The position numbers and the translations under genes are program-made. A stretch of DNA of 64,000 nucleotides, from positions 21,294-85,293 of the forward strand of contig JBEPYM010000003.1 of NCBI GenBank assembly GCA_041641375.1, read 5' to 3'. The notes beneath the pieces were generated by a model. The model was not told the DNA's origin and did no database searches. It saw only the letters and a list, made by a program, of their open reading frames with translations. Below are positions 60,943 to 64,000 of this stretch, piece by piece (positions within the stretch are counted from its first letter, which is position 1; each line of letters opens with the position of its first letter). The stretch comes from Paenibacillus_AK sp041641375. GTDB lineage: Bacteria; Bacillota; Bacilli; Paenibacillales; YIM-B00363.

Positions 60943-62736
60943 CTAGAAACCCCAGCTAGGCAGCCAACGGATTGCCACATTCATCCATGCACGGCTTATT
61001 GTGATTCCCGTATAGATTGGATAGAACCAGACGAATAGAACAGCAGCCACACAAACAAAAGCAAACGTAATGAGGCGGCTCGAACGGTAACGCTCTTCCA
61101 ACCAACGGAACATCCAAACGATAAATAAAATAAGCAGCGGAACCATCGGAAAATAATGATACAAAAACGTAATACTTCGCGGTGCTACCATCCATGGTAC
61201 ATAAAAAGAAAGATAAGCTATGGTTAAGGTGAGTACGATTCGGTCCCTGCGACGCCAGCCGAGCCACCATGCCGCCAACATGGCTAGCAAGCCTCCCCAC
61301 CATACGGCGGGATTACCGATTGCCGCAATGCTCTGGGCATCTCCTTTCTCCAAATCCTTGCCGCCGTAGTACCAGACCGGTCTTACCATACCCGGCCAAG
61401 TGTACCATTTGGAGGCATAGGGATGCTTTTCTTTAACCCCTTTGTGATAATGGTACATATTTTTCTGATATTGCCATAAATTTTTATAACTGTCTTCTAC
61501 TTTGGTTGCTTTCAGATAAGGAGCATAAGAAGCTGTATAAACTCCTACTGGGACAGCTGCAAAAAGAATGACGCACGCCATAAGGGTAAGGATAATCCGG
61601 CGAGCGATATCGAAGTCTCCATCGCTGCGCGCCTCACGCCAACGACGAATCAGAGCAAAAAGCAAGAGGATGGCAAGTCCGCCGCCGCCGTATAGGTAGT
61701 TCCACTTAACCGCCGCTGCTGCTCCGAAGAATAAGCCGCTGAGAGCAAGATACCCAATGCCCTTCTTGAATCCGCCATTACGCCATGCGGTTTCTCCGTA
61801 TCTATGCATCATATAAAACATAAGGATGGTAAACGTAACGCCGATAATGTCCACGTTCGACATTCTCGAATGTACGAGATGAAAGCCCTCAAGCACGAGC
61901 AGCAATGTTGCGAGAAAGGCATATCTTGTGCGCTGAAACATCCCTCTAGCAGCGGCGTAGAAAATCGGTACCATTAATGTTCCCGCCAGGGCCGCCATGA
62001 AGCGCCAGCCGTAAGGGGTCATGTCGAACATCTTAACCCCTATTGCAAGTATAACTTTACCTAAAGGAGGATGTGTATTCTCATAAGGTTCAATAAGTTC
62101 AATAAATTCATAAGCTGTACGTCCATGATAGATCTCATCGAAATACATACCATTCCGGTAGTCTGGACGGTAAGGCGCCCACTGCTGCTCATCGAAAACC
62201 TCCATGCCGCTGCCTTCGGAAGTCACACTGGCATTGCTGCCAGGCTGAATTTCCTGAACAGGTACTGGAACCGAAACGCCTTTAGTGAAGAACGCTGCTT
62301 CATATAATCGATAGCCCCTGCTCACTGTAGTAAACCGCATATAGCGAGCATCGACTGTTTTCTCATCGAGCTTCCAAGTGAACACTCGGTTGGTCTTATG
62401 TTCAACCTTCAGATAAAGCTCCCAAGTTTGTCCATCCTTTGACGACTCGATTTTGGTTTCACCCTTAGCTCCCGGTCCTTCGTATAAATTTATCCGATCA
62501 ATTGTTCGAACCTTTCCGAAATCAGCGACGAAGGCTTCGCCTGCCTTATCAGGCTTCCAGAAGGTTTGAGGAGCCGTTCGATCACCAAGATCAGTAAAAG
62601 CTGTTATAGCGGCTATTAAAGTTAATAAGATGACGAATACAAAATCAAGAGGTCTCCACCATCGGTCTTCCCGGCGACGAACGGAGATTGACCCCCATTG
62701 TAATGACCCAGTTCTGACGTCATTGTTATCGTCCAT
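60943..62736 (-). CDS. PMT-family dolichyl/polyprenyl-phosphate-mannose glycosyltransferase
   Basis: About 597 residues. After the first membrane segment (LDFVFVILLTLIAAITAFTD) comes a discoidin-like beta domain (residues ~55-155, KPDKAGEAFVADFGKVRTID). The catalytic loop FDEIYHGRTAYEFIE and PPLGKVILAIG then the multi-span membrane body follow. Uses lipid-linked sugar, probably from the GT2 next door. ATG at 62736 with GTGAGGACGC; longer 5' reading has no ribosome site. Confidence 0.85.
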   Translation of the reverse strand: MDDNNDVRTGSLQWGSISVRRREDRWWRPLDFVFVILLTLIAAITAFTDLGDRTAPQTFWKPDKAGEAFVADFGKVRTIDRINLYEGPGAKGETKIESSKDGQTWELYLKVEHKTNRVFTWKLDEKTVDARYMRFTTVSRGYRLYEAAFFTKGVSVPVPVQEIQPGSNASVTSEGSGMEVFDEQQWAPYRPDYRNGMYFDEIYHGRTAYEFIELIEPYENTHPPLGKVILAIGVKMFDMTPYGWRFMAALAGTLMVPIFYAAARGMFQRTRYAFLATLLLVLEGFHLVHSRMSNVDIIGVTFTILMFYMMHRYGETAWRNGGFKKGIGYLALSGLFFGAAAAVKWNYLYGGGGLAILLLFALIRRWREARSDGDFDIARRIILTLMACVILFAAVPVGVYTASYAPYLKATKVEDSYKNLWQYQKNMYHYHKGVKEKHPYASKWYTWPGMVRPVWYYGGKDLEKGDAQSIAAIGNPAVWWGGLLAMLAAWWLGWRRRDRIVLTLTIAYLSFYVPWMVAPRSITFLYHYFPMVPLLILFIVWMFRWLEERYRSSRLITFAFVCVAAVLFVWFYPIYTGITISRAWMNVAIRWLPSWGF

Positions 62737-62927
62737 ATGCGTCCTCACTTTCGCCTCGTGTCCACATTTTTTCCTTTTCCTATTGTAGCGAAAGCGCCGC
62801 CATGTGGAAAGAGTACGTTTCATTTTCCCAAGTACGGGTAAATTATTATCAAGGACGTGACCACAAGCTGATAGGTTCGTACGGCTTCCCGCATGACTGC
62901 AGATATTTATTTTAAGGAGGAATTATT

Positions 62928-63254
62928 ATGGCTGAAAATGGTGGAATGTTCAAAGGCGCTTTGATCGGCGGAATAATAGGAGCAGCAGCGGCTTTATTGC
63001 TGGCTCCAAAATCTGGTCGTGAATTGCGAGTAGACATCCGTGACCGTTATTCGGATGTGCAGGATCGCACGAAGCAAATGCTTACCGACGTTGGCAGCAA
63101 AACTTCAGAGGTTGCCAGAACCGTGAGTGAACGTGCTTCCGGTATTATGGATAAAACCCGCTCTGCAGTATCCGCCGCTAAAGATGAGGTTTCGACTTGG
63201 AAGGATGAGAAAGCTGCCAATGAGTCTATGAAGGAAGATACGAAATTTAACTAG
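62928..63254 (+). CDS. YtxH-domain protein
   Basis: A 108-residue protein: FKGALIGGIIGAAAALLLAP then an amphipathic helix (KTSEVARTVSERASGIMDKT). YtxH/GvpP-like, stress-related, membrane-anchored. GGAGGAATTATT precedes ATG. Confidence 0.88.
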   Translation: MAENGGMFKGALIGGIIGAAAALLLAPKSGRELRVDIRDRYSDVQDRTKQMLTDVGSKTSEVARTVSERASGIMDKTRSAVSAAKDEVSTWKDEKAANESMKEDTKFN

Positions 63255-63279
63255 TCTGCATCTCTCCAATTTTCACAAA

Positions 63280-63317
63280 AGGCCTACCCCGGTGAGCATT
63301 CGCCGGAGGTTGGCCTA
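63280..63317 (+). other. Hairpin between YtxH and next gene
   Basis: AGGCC-ACC-CGG pairs with CCG-GGT-GGCCT; no T-run follows, so not a clear terminator. Confidence 0.35.
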
Positions 63318-63344
63318 TGTTCATTATGAGAGGGGAATTCTATC

Positions 63345-63839
63345 ATGAAATCCAAGCAGTTAATGCGTATTACTGGGTCCGCTGCTAAGATAAAGGATTC
63401 GTTGTCTCAGTCTGGCTTCGTTCGTGATTTCGTTCATCGATCTACTTACCGGACAGAGCTGGAATCCGCGGTAGGGGTTTACATCTTTCAATTGCCTTAC
63501 GAGGAGCAAGACGGAACAGCAACTCTCGATGGCGAGGCCGCATTCTTTGATGGTATCTCCGACTCTGATGTGCCTGAAGACATTCAGATCTCCGCTATGG
63601 AACGATGGTACGCTCTGCGTTCGCGAGTCAGTAAACCGGAGTCGCAGGCTTATTCTCCAGACAGGGGCGATCGTCGGCCCTCTGCCCCTATTGCGTCTAG
63701 ACCTGTGGAGACGGCCAAGAACGGCTCTATGGTTCAAGACTTCGCAGACCTGCAGCGTTTGGGTTACGATATGGAACGGATGAAAACGGAGCAGCAGCTG
63801 AAAGATGAGGGTTTGATTAACGATCCTATACAGCACTAA
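63345..63839 (+). CDS. Hypothetical protein, 164 aa
   Basis: Amphipathic N terminus (GSAAKIKDSLSQSGFVRDF), aromatic middle (VYIFQLPYEEQDGTATLDG) and a Ser/Pro linker before a helical end (FADLQRLGYDMERMKTEQQL). GAGGGGAATTC precedes ATG. No family recognised. Confidence 0.55.
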   Translation: MKSKQLMRITGSAAKIKDSLSQSGFVRDFVHRSTYRTELESAVGVYIFQLPYEEQDGTATLDGEAAFFDGISDSDVPEDIQISAMERWYALRSRVSKPESQAYSPDRGDRRPSAPIASRPVETAKNGSMVQDFADLQRLGYDMERMKTEQQLKDEGLINDPIQH

Positions 63840-63911
63840 TACATCTCAACAATAAGAGGCCGACCCATAAGGGCAATGTCATTTAGTTAAGGTGCAGGTC
63901 CAAATATCAAG

Positions 63912-63953
63912 AAAAAGAGCAGGTTATCGAAAAAGATAGCCCGCTCTTTTTTT
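63912..63953 (+). terminator. Terminator after the 164-aa gene
   Basis: AAAGAGC-GG-TATC pairs with GATA-CC-GCTCTTT, then T7. Confidence 0.75.
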
Positions 63954-64000
63954 GTACGAAAAAGAGAAATAAGACTTGACAAGTAGGTATAAATGTGTGG

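Noticed and set aside
63975..64000. Possible promoter with TTGACA at 63975
   Set aside because: The -10 would fall beyond the end of the window, so it cannot be judged.
1..64000. CRISPR arrays, tRNA or rRNA genes
   Set aside because: Looked for spaced direct repeats and tRNA-like sequence on both strands; the only array (53.5-53.9 kb) has no unique spacers.

Overview
The window looks like a Paenibacillaceae-type Firmicute (Paenibacillus, Cohnella or a relative). Evidence: Shine-Dalgarno sites of the AAGGAGG type before almost every gene, a YyaC-family spore protease homologue, a DUF1128/UPF0435 (YfkK-like) protein, a DUF6483-type protein, DedA, YtxH and a class II GalT. The assignment rests on gene content only. 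No rRNA or tRNA gene was seen.

Positions 1 to about 40,900 are one large, apparently complete-looking prophage arm. It is a temperate phage with a short-tailed (podovirus-like) virion module. From right to left it carries: a large serine integrase (39435-40865) at the right attachment site; a small lysogeny region with zinc-finger, LytTR and HTH proteins (37.7-39.3 kb); a cI/cro-like switch with operator-like repeats (37.0-37.7 kb); and a long leftward early operon. That operon holds an antirepressor, many tiny genes, YqaJ exonuclease plus RecT, a DnaD-like initiator with iteron-like repeats, an HNH gene, a YopX protein, a DUF1064 nuclease and a sigma-like late regulator. After a 490-base leader region with a terminator comes the leftward late operon: terminase, portal, scaffold, capsid, head-tail adaptors, tail nozzle, pectate-lyase-fold tailspike, an AT-rich SGNH hydrolase cassette, a secreted trypsin-like protease and two large internal (ejection-type) virion proteins. 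Two rightward genes at 25-864 sit beyond a bidirectional terminator. The left end of the prophage and any lysis genes lie outside the window.

The integrase has inserted the phage inside a CpaF/TadA-type pilus ATPase gene, just before where the Walker B region should be. The host operon (cpaB-like, cpaE-like, cpaF-like) is therefore cut. Its remainder should resume beyond the other prophage end.

Positions 40.9-64 kb are chromosome. They contain: the truncated Tad/Flp operon; an MBL-fold hydrolase, thioredoxin-fold protein and DedA group; a cupredoxin and small unknowns; a PilZ protein plus a membrane diguanylate cyclase; a methyltransferase, DUF6483 and alpha/beta hydrolase operon with yyaC; yfkK; an unusual 8-copy array of 50-51 bp units each carrying a hairpin; a galK-galE-galT Leloir operon divergent from an AraC regulator; an asparaginase; a GT2 plus PMT-family glycosyltransferase pair; and YtxH with a small unknown.

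The most interesting signals are: the prophage insertion in the pilus ATPase gene; a podovirus-like morphogenesis module in a Gram-positive temperate phage; a 10-bp-period iteron array in the initiator gene next to a 40-nt purine tract; the hairpin minisatellite at 53.5-53.9 kb; a perfect 14-bp inverted repeat abutting the start codon of the SGNH hydrolase; and a probable frameshift or -1 slip at 29,010.
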